Shown: one piece after another, positions 31,643-41,685 of the stretch
Position numbering within the stretch: position 1 is the stretch's first letter
Layout: every line of letters begins with the position of its first letter
Origin: a virus
Virus record (IMG/VR): IMGVR_UViG_3300010401_000001
Coordinates: 1-64,000 of that record
Direction: 5' to 3' (one strand)
Length of the DNA: 64,000 nucleotides
Program-made: the position numbers and the translations under genes
The notes under the pieces: generated by a model
The model's input: only the letters and a program-made list of their open reading frames with translations
Told to the model about the DNA's origin: nothing
The model's database searches: none

Positions 31643-31849
31643 ATGAAGGCTGAGCCCGCAGAGATGGCGACCGCGGACAACCTGACCGACGCGCAGATCG
31701 ACGAGTTCCGGTATTCACTACCGCGAGGTCATTTCGCGCTGCAGTGGACCATCGATTCGATCGTCGATCCGCCTGGCAACCGCCGCAATAATGCGCGGCG
31801 AGAAGTCGCTGCGCTCATCAACGCCCGCGCGAAGGCGGTGCGGAGATGA
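31643..31849 (+). CDS. Small protein, paralogue of the 35514 gene product, 68 aa
   Basis: ATG follows a TAGTAT -10-like box by 5 bases; ATG 31664 is an alternative. The body NLTDAQIDEFRYSLPRGHFA, LQWTIDSIVDPPGNRRNNAR is almost the same as residues 50-108 of the protein encoded at 35514-35840, including DNA identity near 88 percent. Segmental duplication within the phage. Function unknown. Confidence 0.6.
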   Translation: MKAEPAEMATADNLTDAQIDEFRYSLPRGHFALQWTIDSIVDPPGNRRNNARREVAALINARAKAVRR

Positions 31850-32064
31850 CCGGCCGACCTCGATCCACCGCGCCCAAGCGCGACCAGCTCATCAAGATCC
31901 TCGTGACGCCCGAGCTCTGCGCGCTGGTCACCGCTGCCGCAAAGCGCGAAGGGCGCTCAGTCAGCGACTGGGGTCAGCGGCTGTTCGAGCGCGAGGTGAC
32001 CGCGATGGCGGATCGGGATACCGCGCGCGCGGCGCCCGGCAGGGCGCGGCGAGGTGGACGATGA
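31846..32064 (+). CDS. Ribbon-helix-helix-like protein, 72 aa
   Basis: IKILVTPELCALVTAAAKRE then GRSVSDWGQRLFEREV fits a ribbon-helix-helix DNA-binding fold (strand, two helices). ATGA overlap. Possible local regulator. Confidence 0.55.
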   Translation: MTGRPRSTAPKRDQLIKILVTPELCALVTAAAKREGRSVSDWGQRLFEREVTAMADRDTARAAPGRARRGGR

Positions 32065-32303
32065 GCACACCGTGGGACGACTGCAAGATCGCGATCGGCG
32101 TCGACAACGACGAACCGTTCAACGACAGCCAGATCTTCGACAACCTTTGCGCCGGTCGCGGCCTTCCGCGTGGCTGGGTACTCGATGAGGTAGACGGTCG
32201 CGGCGCGCGCTGGGTTGCCGTGTTCCGCGTTGCGGGCTTCCCGACCGCGTACGCCGGCAAGCGCGTACGCTCCACGCTGCGCGCGATCGGAGCGCTCACG
32301 TGA
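32061..32303 (+). CDS. Hypothetical protein, 80 aa
   Basis: ATGA overlap. WDDCKIAIGVDNDEPFNDSQ then WVLDEVDGRGARWVAVFRVA. Small alpha-beta protein, no family recognised. Confidence 0.55.
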   Translation: MSTPWDDCKIAIGVDNDEPFNDSQIFDNLCAGRGLPRGWVLDEVDGRGARWVAVFRVAGFPTAYAGKRVRSTLRAIGALT

Positions 32304-32566
32304 ACGCTGCGCCTTCTACGTCAGCAGCGAATACGCTGCGCGCCGTGAAGCTCAAGAGCACCGAGCTGCGCGCCCATCTACGCAACCTGACCGCAGTCGT
32401 CACGCGTGCGATCGCGGATATCGACGCCGAGATGCGGACCCCGTCGACCGCTGATCGTGGCAAGCGAATCGCGCAGATCTGCAATAGGATGCAGCTCGCC
32501 AACGATATGGCCAAGCGGTTCGGGCTGTCGCGGCGTCGGCCGGCGAAGCCGAGGGGCTCGCGATGA
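32300..32566 (+). CDS. Hypothetical helical protein, 88 aa
   Basis: GTG start in overlap. All-helical, basic (KLKSTELRAHLRNLTAVVTR). No domain recognised. Confidence 0.55.
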   Translation: MNAAPSTSAANTLRAVKLKSTELRAHLRNLTAVVTRAIADIDAEMRTPSTADRGKRIAQICNRMQLANDMAKRFGLSRRRPAKPRGSR

Positions 32567-32991
32567 AGACGGCGTCCAAGTACGAGCGAGGCGATCGCGT
32601 GGTCAGCATCGCTAGCTGGAACCGCCGGACGGCAGGTACCGTTTCGCGCGCTGGACGCGGCGTATCCGTCACGGTCCGCTGGGACGGCGGAAATAATGAC
32701 GAGCGCGTTTTTCTGGACAACATCCGCATTGAGACACCTGATGATGTCGCCAAGCGCGAGCACGAAGCAGCGCTGCGCGCGTGGCGAGATCGCCGGCCGC
32801 AGACCACGGTCGCGCGCGTAGACCTCGATGGTAGATGGGGCAGGGGCGGCAACGAAGAGATCGGCGCTACGGCGGTCACGCGGACGCCAGCCGAGATGCG
32901 CACTGCAGCCGAAGAGCTCCGCGCGCTCGCGGACTGGTTTGAAGCGCGACCCGCGGTGGTTGTTGTCGCGCAAGGAGGCAAAGGACGATGA
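32563..32991 (+). CDS. SH3/KOW-like small protein, 142 aa
   Basis: N-terminal KYERGDRVVSIASWNRRTAG, VSRAGRGVSVTVRWDGG is a KOW/SH3-like barrel pattern (GDxV...GxV...V.W); C-terminal helix PAEMRTAAEELRALADWFEA. Nucleic-acid or protein binding possible. Confidence 0.55.
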   Translation: MKTASKYERGDRVVSIASWNRRTAGTVSRAGRGVSVTVRWDGGNNDERVFLDNIRIETPDDVAKREHEAALRAWRDRRPQTTVARVDLDGRWGRGGNEEIGATAVTRTPAEMRTAAEELRALADWFEARPAVVVVAQGGKGR

Positions 32992-33218
32992 GCGACTGGA
33001 AGGAACCCAAGCGCGGCGAGATGGTCACCTGCGAGACCGTCGCGGCGATCGTGCTTCACGCGCGCCTCATCACGGACCGCGAAGTCCGTCTCAGCGGCCA
33101 CCGAACGCCAAAACCGCTAGCCTTGTGCGGATCACCGGTCGACTGGGACACGCAGCGTCCAGTTAGCGCGGTGCATTGCCGGTCGTGCCTCGCAGCCCTG
33201 GCAGGGAGCAGCCGATGA
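32988..33218 (+). CDS. Hypothetical protein with C-terminal CxxC, 76 aa
   Basis: ATGA overlap. PLALCGSPVDWD and HCRSCLAALAGS give three Cys typical of a small zinc ribbon. Several such proteins lie in this region. Confidence 0.55.
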   Translation: MSDWKEPKRGEMVTCETVAAIVLHARLITDREVRLSGHRTPKPLALCGSPVDWDTQRPVSAVHCRSCLAALAGSSR

Positions 33219-33418
33219 CTACTGATCACGAAGCAACTGAGGCAACTGAGGACGTAGCAACGCCAGAGGACCAACGTGTCTGCGACTGCGGCGCCACGCC
33301 CGACCCATCGGAGTCGCCGACCGCCGGCGACTACACCGAGAATGGCATCGAGAAGTACATCTGTCTGCGTTGCTGGGCACGCGAGAATGGCAGCGATGGC
33401 GGAGTGATACCATCATGA
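33215..33418 (+). CDS. Zinc-ribbon-like protein, 67 aa
   Basis: Acidic N-terminus; VCDCGATP and YICLRCWAREN make a C-x-C...C-x2-C metal site. ATGA overlap. Confidence 0.55.
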   Translation: MTTDHEATEATEDVATPEDQRVCDCGATPDPSESPTAGDYTENGIEKYICLRCWARENGSDGGVIPS

Positions 33419-33807
33419 CCGTCACCAGACCAACCGCCGAGGAGACCGGCGCCACCGCGCGCCGTTACCTCGATAGCGCGAACCGCGAGGTCGCCCGCAT
33501 GGCGGCTGGCGTGCTGCTGCTGGCCGAGCGCTGTCTCTGCCGGGGTTCGTTCCGCTGCACGCCGTGCCTGGAGGAGATGGAGGCCGACGGGATGCACGAT
33601 CTCGACATCGAGGCCGCGCGCGGCGACATGCTGCTCACGCTCGAGCTGCTGCGGCTGCTCCCACCGGGCACGCTCATCACCTGCCACAAGTGCGGAGATT
33701 CGTCACCGGCTCCAGGTGACGCAGAGTTCTGCGGGTGCGGCGGAAAGCAGACCGTGAGCGAGGCGATTCGCTGGTACGAGAGCCAGCTGAAGGTTCTGAG
33801 CAAATGA
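33415..33807 (+). CDS. Cys-rich zinc-binding-like protein, 130 aa
   Basis: Helical protein with RCLCRGSFRCTPC and TCHKCGDSSPAPG, EFCGCGGK: nine Cys arranged as two putative zinc sites. ATGA overlaps both sides. Unknown function. Confidence 0.55.
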   Translation: MTVTRPTAEETGATARRYLDSANREVARMAAGVLLLAERCLCRGSFRCTPCLEEMEADGMHDLDIEAARGDMLLTLELLRLLPPGTLITCHKCGDSSPAPGDAEFCGCGGKQTVSEAIRWYESQLKVLSK

Positions 33808-33878
33808 GCGTCGACACCGCTGAACGCGATCGGCTCGTAGCTGCGATCCTCGCGATCGTCGAGGATTGCGTGCCATGA
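33804..33878 (+). CDS. Tiny ORF, 24 aa
   Basis: ATG overlap with the previous stop and stop overlap with the next ATG. MSVDTAERDRLVAAILAIVE helical. Coupled translation is likely; function unknown. Confidence 0.4.
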   Translation: MSVDTAERDRLVAAILAIVEDCVP

Positions 33879-34408
33879 AGCTGTCCGTTCCGCATCCCGG
33901 CGAAGGGTCGCCGGCCATCGGAGACGAGATCGCGTGGCGCCGCGAGCTGAAGCAACTGCGGGTTCGCGTTGCCCAGCTTGAGGCAGAGCAAGGAGTCCGC
34001 CAGGCGCCATCGATCGAGGTCAGGCGCGGCGAGGTTCACGGCCCACGATGTGGGATTCCATGCGGAGTGGTCGTCAGCGAGGAACAGCCGCGCGTTGAAT
34101 GCGCGGCGTGTGGCACGAAGCTCGACCCGATCGAGGTGCTGCGCGACTACGCCAGGCATGAGCGGAACTTCTGCTACTCGCTTGAGCACCTCCGCAAGGA
34201 GCAGCGTGACCTGACGTCCAAGATCGAAAAGCTCAAGGCATTGTGGCTTCGTCTACGCGGCAAGGTACGGATGCAGATGCCGGAGCTTCCTGATCGCGAG
34301 GGCTCCCGGAAATGGGACCGCGACCAGTGGATGAACTGGCTCGTTGAGCGGGTCCTCGCGTATGCGACCGCGGATGATGTGACCAGCGAAGTAGGTGGCG
34401 AGCTATGA
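33875..34408 (+). CDS. Coiled-coil protein with CxxC, 177 aa
   Basis: Helical, with coiled coil at 22-42 (RRELKQLRVRVAQLEAEQ) and about 105-130 (LRKEQRDLTSKIEKLKAL), and a zinc-like pattern CGIPCGVVV...CAACGTKLD between them. ATGA overlap start. No family recognised. Confidence 0.6.
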   Translation: MKLSVPHPGEGSPAIGDEIAWRRELKQLRVRVAQLEAEQGVRQAPSIEVRRGEVHGPRCGIPCGVVVSEEQPRVECAACGTKLDPIEVLRDYARHERNFCYSLEHLRKEQRDLTSKIEKLKALWLRLRGKVRMQMPELPDREGSRKWDRDQWMNWLVERVLAYATADDVTSEVGGEL

Positions 34409-34488
34409 AGGGCCACCGGGGCGATGTCCGGCCAAGTAGGTGTCCTGAATGTGTCCCGATGATGCTCGTCATGTTCGAGTCAACTTAG
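34405..34488 (+). CDS. Tiny ORF next to attP, 27 aa
   Basis: ATGA overlap with the previous gene; contains CPEC. Its sequence coincides with the first arm-type repeat (34441-34458), so it may be fortuitous. Confidence 0.3.
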   Translation: MKGHRGDVRPSRCPECVPMMLVMFEST

Positions 34489-34666
34489 CAAGGTATCATA
34501 ATCTTTGAGGAGCCACCCAGATTTGAACTGGGGAATGGTGGTTTTGCAGACCACTATATTACTGAACTAAGTACTGAACAACACAACCTAACCTATGAAC
34601 ATCACGCAAGCACGGGAACGACAGGGCAACATCGGAATGGGCCGGATGTGTCCTTGAGGTGTCCCG
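34441..34666. other. attP: Probable phage attachment site attP
   Basis: An 18-bp repeat, TGTCCTGAATGTGTCCCG at 34441-34458 and TGTCCTTGAGGTGTCCCG at 34649-34666 (15 of 18 identical), flanks a tRNA-Cys 3' half (34508-34554). Each copy contains two GTGTCC units 11 bp apart, as expected of integrase arm-type sites. About 3 kb from the integrase gene, in the only larger non-coding stretch of this region (34489-34687). Inferred from layout. Confidence 0.65.
34508..34554 (-). other. 3' half of a tRNA-Cys(GCA), attP core
   Basis: Read leftward: anticodon stem GTGGT-CTGCAAA-ACCAC (anticodon GCA), variable CATTC, T arm CCCAG-TTCAAAT-CTGGG, acceptor 3' strand TGGCTCC and discriminator T. Upstream no sequence pairs with the acceptor and the D arm is not standard, so this is not a full tRNA. 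Typical of an attP core that restores the tRNA 3' end after integration. Confidence 0.7.
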
Positions 34667-34687
34667 TGCGGCGCGAGGAGAACGCCC

Positions 34688-35320
34688 ATGACCAAGAAGA
34701 TCACGAACACGACCCAAGAACTCGTCGATCGCCCCGAGATGATGCTGGTGGATATGCTCGCCGGCGGACCAGGGGCGATCGAGCGCTCAGAGGCGCGCGG
34801 ACAGCGCGAGCTTGTCTGCGCCGCCGTCCTGCCGACCGATGGGCTCGGTCTTCAGTACCCGCCACAGCGCGCCGTCTGGGAGGCGATGGGCATCAAGCTC
34901 GGCGACCAGGTCGCAGGTGACGAGATGTTCACCAACGTCTCGCTGCCGGTTGATTGGCTGAAGCGACCGACCGACCACTCGATGTGGTCGGAACTGATCG
35001 ACGATCGCGGACGGGTGAGGGGCCGCATATTCTACAATGCCGCGTTCTACGATCGATCGGCCAGCATCACGCCGGTAACGCGGTTCACGGTCAGACGGGA
35101 CTTCGACCGCGTCGACTACAGCAAGGTCATGCAGTACCGGGTGCTCGACTGCGGCAAGGTGGCGTTTGCCAGCTCGGAGCATCCGATCCCTATCGTCAAC
35201 GGCAAGCAGGACTGGGAAGCGACAGATCGTCTCGAAGAGCAAGCGGTGGCCGAGTGCAAGGCGTGGCTCGAACAGCACGGGTACCCGGACTTCGCGAACC
35301 CCGCGGCGTACTGGGCGTGA
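34688..35320 (+). CDS. Hypothetical protein, 210 aa
   Basis: ATG preceded by GAGGAGAACGCCC. Mixed alpha-beta, with MWSELIDDRGRVRGRIFYNA, FYDRSASITPVTRFTVRRDF and KAWLEQHGYPDF. Resembles phage proteins of unknown function found near other early genes. First gene after attP. Confidence 0.65.
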   Translation: MTKKITNTTQELVDRPEMMLVDMLAGGPGAIERSEARGQRELVCAAVLPTDGLGLQYPPQRAVWEAMGIKLGDQVAGDEMFTNVSLPVDWLKRPTDHSMWSELIDDRGRVRGRIFYNAAFYDRSASITPVTRFTVRRDFDRVDYSKVMQYRVLDCGKVAFASSEHPIPIVNGKQDWEATDRLEEQAVAECKAWLEQHGYPDFANPAAYWA

Positions 35321-35370
35321 TTCTGTCCCAGCATCGCAACAACGAGCCGCGACGAAAGCGCGGCGCATGA
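35317..35370 (+). CDS. Tiny basic ORF, 17 aa
   Basis: GTG in GTGA overlap, ILSQHRNNEPRRKRGA then TGA. Supported only by the overlap. Confidence 0.25.
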   Translation: MILSQHRNNEPRRKRGA

Positions 35371-35383
35371 AAGGACGACGAAA

Positions 35384-35517
35384 GTGAACATCACAAAAAC
35401 CGAGGTAACTGGCGAACGGTTGAGATCGAGGTGTCATTCTCTGCCGCGCTCGTCTTTCCGCGCTCGACGAGCGCGAAGCTAGCGGAACCTCCACAGCAAG
35501 CGGAGCCAGTACCATGA
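35384..35517 (+). pseudogene. Frameshifted small gene
   Basis: GTG preceded by GAAAGGACGACGAAA opens VNITKTEVTGER. Coding character then moves to another frame, TVEIEVSFSAALVFPRSTSA, which ends at 35517 in overlap with the next ATG. A one-base indel near 35418 explains this. Either a real mutation or a sequencing error. Confidence 0.45.
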
Positions 35518-35840
35518 CGACGACCCACGCCAGGCCACGTCACCTCTATCGCCTTCCCGACGGTCGCGAAGTAGCGATCATCTTCGACCATGGCGAAGTC
35601 CCGCCGCAGACGTCGGCGTTACAGATCGAGAGCGGTGAGGTCGTCCCGATGACGCTCGTGGCGACCGCTGACAACCTTACCGACGCACAGATCGACGAGT
35701 TTCGCGAGTCGCTACCGCGAGGTCATTTCGCGCTGCAGTGGACCATCGATGCGGTCGTCGATCCACCGGGAAACCGCCGCAACAACGCGCGACGCGAAGT
35801 CGCCGCGCTCATCAACGCCCGCGCGAAGGCGGTGCGGTGA
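35514..35840 (+). CDS. Protein with the duplicated 60-residue module, 108 aa
   Basis: N-terminal 50 residues (HLYRLPDGREVAIIFDHGEV, beta-rich) are followed by the module NLTDAQIDEFRESLPRGHFA shared with the gene at 31643. Suggests fusion of a copied module to a new N-terminus. Function unknown. Confidence 0.6.
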   Translation: MTTTHARPRHLYRLPDGREVAIIFDHGEVPPQTSALQIESGEVVPMTLVATADNLTDAQIDEFRESLPRGHFALQWTIDAVVDPPGNRRNNARREVAALINARAKAVR

Positions 35841-36193
35841 TGCTGCAGGACGACTCGGTTTCACTCGCCGCACAGCCGACCACCATGACCGAGCAAGACT
35901 GGCGCGCCCTTGGCGAGCGCCTCTTCGGCGCGAGCATGGACCAGTGGCGCTTCAAATGCCCGACCTGTGGGCACGTCATGTCGATGGAGAAGGCCCGCGC
36001 CATGCCAGAGGAGGCCAAGGCCAAGCTGCGCAATCGCTGGTCAATCGAACAGGAATGCGTCGGTCGCTACCTCACCGATCAGGGCTGCGATTGGTGCGCG
36101 TACGGCCTGTTCAGCGGCCCGTTTTTCGTCACGCGTGGCGATAAAACGACGCCAGTGTTTGGGTTCGACACCTCACCTGCAGAGGCCCCATGA
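35840..36193 (+). CDS. VVA0879-type phage protein, 117 aa
   Basis: WRFKCPTCGHVMSMEKARAM, then CVGRYLTDQGCDWCAYGLFS and VFGFDTSPAEA match a widespread phage family with an N-terminal zinc-like CPxCG and the block GCDWxAYGLFxGP. TGATG overlap start. Function unknown. Confidence 0.75.
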   Translation: MLQDDSVSLAAQPTTMTEQDWRALGERLFGASMDQWRFKCPTCGHVMSMEKARAMPEEAKAKLRNRWSIEQECVGRYLTDQGCDWCAYGLFSGPFFVTRGDKTTPVFGFDTSPAEAP

Positions 36194-36462
36194 AGATCGA
36201 AGACGGCATGACCACCGAACAACGTGCGGTGCAGGATAGCCTGGAGGCCAAGGCGCGCGACCTTGCCAGGACGCTCGACAGGTCGCTCAACCCGGCGATG
36301 CGGAATCCTCGCGACAAGGAGAAGCGCACCGTCGGGTTCGCGCTATTGATCTTCGCGTTCGGCGACGCGCCGCAGCCGGCGACCTGGATCAGCAACGCGG
36401 ATCGCGGTGACATGATCCATGCGGTCGAGGAGTGGCTCGAGCGCGCGAAGGCGCGGACGTGA
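36190..36462 (+). CDS. Hypothetical helical protein, 90 aa
   Basis: ATGA overlap. VGFALLIFAFGDAPQPATWI and SNADRGDMIHAVEEWLERAK suggest a compact helical protein of a family common in phages. No function known. Confidence 0.6.
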   Translation: MKIEDGMTTEQRAVQDSLEAKARDLARTLDRSLNPAMRNPRDKEKRTVGFALLIFAFGDAPQPATWISNADRGDMIHAVEEWLERAKART

Positions 36463-36698
36463 GCGCCGCCTTCCACCGCGCGGTAGCGCTCGACACCCGC
36501 ATCAGCGTTGCGGTCGCCGAGCTCAGCGTCGGGATGCTGATCGACCCGCGGCTGTGCGCGCGGCTCGGCATCGGCGCCGAGCTCGACCAGGTCGTGGCGA
36601 CGCTGCAGCGTAACCTCGACACGCTGCGGGCCGAGCTGCGCCGCATGACCGACGACCCGTATCCGCAGCAACCAGGCGAGAGAGGACCGACGACATGA
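36459..36698 (+). CDS. Hypothetical helical protein, 79 aa
   Basis: GTG overlap start. Helical, LDQVVATLQRNLDTLRAELR coiled-coil. No family recognised. Confidence 0.55.
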   Translation: MSAAFHRAVALDTRISVAVAELSVGMLIDPRLCARLGIGAELDQVVATLQRNLDTLRAELRRMTDDPYPQQPGERGPTT

Positions 36699-37117
36699 GC
36701 GACGATAGACCGAGCATCGCGGAGCTGAAAGCGAGCATGGACGCCGCAGACCCGGCGCCATGGTACTCGAGCACAAGCCGATACCAGTCAGACTGCGTGT
36801 TCACCGGCGGACCCGATGCGGCAGTCAACGGAGATGCCCGCGTTGTGGTTCAGGCCAACCCAAACTTCCCGTATCGCGGCAACCTGGATGGCATCGTGGC
36901 AATGCGGAACGCCGCGCCGGTGCTGCTCGAGATCGCAGCGGCTGCGCTGGCGTTGAAGCAGGCTGGTATCGAAGGTGACGAGGTGATTCGTCTGATGAAC
37001 GCCGCAACCACGGCGGATGAATATAGTGCAGCCTGCGCGTTGGCTCCGCGCGTCGAAGAGAAAAGACGTGACGCGCTGCGCGCTCTTGATGTTGCACTGT
37101 CCAAGGTGCGACCGTGA
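36695..37117 (+). CDS. Hypothetical protein, 140 aa
   Basis: ATGA overlap. Pattern ADPAPWYSSTSRYQ, then FVYRG-like NLDGIVAMRNAAPVLLEIAA, resembles phage proteins of the ead/Ea22-like type (AAPW, ANRNAAPxLL). Family assignment tentative. Confidence 0.55.
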   Translation: MSDDRPSIAELKASMDAADPAPWYSSTSRYQSDCVFTGGPDAAVNGDARVVVQANPNFPYRGNLDGIVAMRNAAPVLLEIAAAALALKQAGIEGDEVIRLMNAATTADEYSAACALAPRVEEKRRDALRALDVALSKVRP

Positions 37118-37338
37118 ACTCGGCGCCGCTCACCAAGTCGTCGGCCGAGACCGTTCAGACGGTTGAGCACCATCACCTGAGCCACCGGCGCAACGTGGCC
37201 GCCGAGCCGTGCGATTTCTGCGGCGCAGAGGTAGGCCGTTCATGCCGACGGAGGCAATGGAACGCAGCCACCCGTAGCTACAAGCCGGTGATTGGCAGCC
37301 GGGTGCGCGCGCCGCACATGACGAGGTCGGCCCAGTGA
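37114..37338 (+). CDS. Zinc-finger-like protein, 74 aa
   Basis: GTG overlap start. EPCDFCGAEVGRSCRRR plus several His (VEHHHLSHRR) form a probable zinc knuckle of the phage CDxCxxxxGxxC type. Likely nucleic-acid binding. Confidence 0.6.
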   Translation: MNSAPLTKSSAETVQTVEHHHLSHRRNVAAEPCDFCGAEVGRSCRRRQWNAATRSYKPVIGSRVRAPHMTRSAQ

Positions 37339-37564
37339 AGGTCGACCTCGACGACCTCGAGCACAAGGCTCGATTGCAGAACCACGGCGTGCTGTGCGCT
37401 GAGCCGCCTTGTTGTTGCTGCGCGCCAGTAACTATTGCGCTGATCGCTCGCATCCGCGAGCTCGAGGCCGCTGCGCGCGAGGTCGCAGATGCTCCTCACC
37501 GACATGCTCAGGCCGGCCGCATCGGAATCATGCGGTCGGTGCTCGACAAAGGCGTGGTGTTGCC

Positions 37565-37568
<4 letters not shown>
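37335..37568 (+). CDS. Hypothetical protein with CCCC cluster, 77 aa
   Basis: GTG overlap start. VLCAEPPCCCCAPVTIALIA then coiled-coil ARIRELEAAAREVAD. The stop overlaps the kinase GTG, so translation of the kinase is probably coupled to it. Confidence 0.55.
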
Positions 37569-40972
<3,404 letters not shown>

Positions 40973-40982
40973 GGTAGGGTAA

Positions 40983-41156
40983 ATGATGAAGCAAAAACCG
41001 AAACAAAAACTAGCACTTCGACACGAAACCATCCGCCAGCTGGAGGCGCTCGACCTGCGCCGCGCCGTCGGTGGTGACGGCGCGCCGCTGGCGTTCGACA
41101 CCGGGCAGATCCACTGTGGGACGAGCGTCGCGGCAGCGACGGCCGGCGGAGGGTGA
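40983..41156 (+). CDS. RiPP precursor-like peptide with GG leader, 57 aa
   Basis: ATG preceded by GGGTAGGG, 10 bases after the kinase stop. The leader KLALRHETIRQLEALDLRRA ends in VGG, the pattern of class-I-lanthipeptide-like precursors of myxobacteria (K-L-x-L-x-x-E-T-L/I-R-x-L, then GG). The putative core is DGAPLAFDTGQIHCGTSVAA plus ATAGGG, with one Cys and several Thr/Ser. No dehydratase, cyclase or transporter is in the window, so any maturation would use host enzymes. Confidence 0.6.
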   Translation: MMKQKPKQKLALRHETIRQLEALDLRRAVGGDGAPLAFDTGQIHCGTSVAAATAGGG

Positions 41157-41167
41157 GGCATCGACCG

Positions 41168-41219
41168 ATCTAAATTCGCCATGCGAAACTTGTTGACATT
41201 TCGCATGGCGAATTTAGAT
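41168..41219. promoter_or_regulatory. Perfect 21-bp inverted repeat enclosing a TTGACA promoter
   Basis: Left arm 41168-41188 and right arm 41199-41219 are perfect reverse complements with a 10-bp spacer that ends in TTGACA (41193-41198). With a 16-bp spacer, TAGATT (41215-41220) serves as -10, and the ATG at 41227 sits at the expected start site (leaderless). The arms contain TTCGC-ATG-GCGAA, itself palindromic. Works as a dyad operator, and may also terminate the kinase-peptide operon. Confidence 0.65.
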
Positions 41220-41226
41220 TAAGGGA

Positions 41227-41685
41227 ATGACGAACACGAACGCCGGTACCACCGTAAATGAGTCCACGATTGCCCGCGTAGCGAAGTACATCGCCCAACC
41301 GTACGGCGCCCTTTGGGCGTCCATCGCCCACGATCTCGTCGGGGCCCGTCTCTCCGAGGTCGCAGCCGAGCTTATGGATTCCGCCGAGGGCGATCCCGAC
41401 CCCGATGTCAGCGCGACCTGGCGCGCCTGCGCGTTCGTGTTAGCCGAGGATGCGCGTCAGGCGGCTCCGACGCAACCCGTGGCGCGCGGGCTGGCTGACG
41501 TTGCGCAGATCGTCGGCGAGGTCAGCGTGGTCGCCGGCGCGGCACGCTGGGCCGCCGGTGCAGTCGCACTCCACGTCCGCCGCGCCCTCGACCGGCGCCG
41601 CCAGGAGCAACTCGCCGGTATCGAGCCGAGCTCGCTGATCGAGCTTGACGAAGTTCCCACGGCTGGCAAGCAGGTGTCGCGATGA
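41227..41685 (+). CDS. Hypothetical protein, 152 aa
   Basis: First gene after the inverted-repeat promoter; AAGGGA precedes the ATG. Helical, Ala-rich (GLADVAQIVGEVSVVAGAAR). No family recognised. Confidence 0.6.
   Translation: MTNTNAGTTVNESTIARVAKYIAQPYGALWASIAHDLVGARLSEVAAELMDSAEGDPDPDVSATWRACAFVLAEDARQAAPTQPVARGLADVAQIVGEVSVVAGAARWAAGAVALHVRRALDRRRQEQLAGIEPSSLIELDEVPTAGKQVSR

Noticed and set aside
34508-34600. Complete phage tRNA-Cys
   Set aside because: Only the anticodon arm, T arm and 3' acceptor are present; the 5' acceptor and D stem do not pair, so it was called an attP core.
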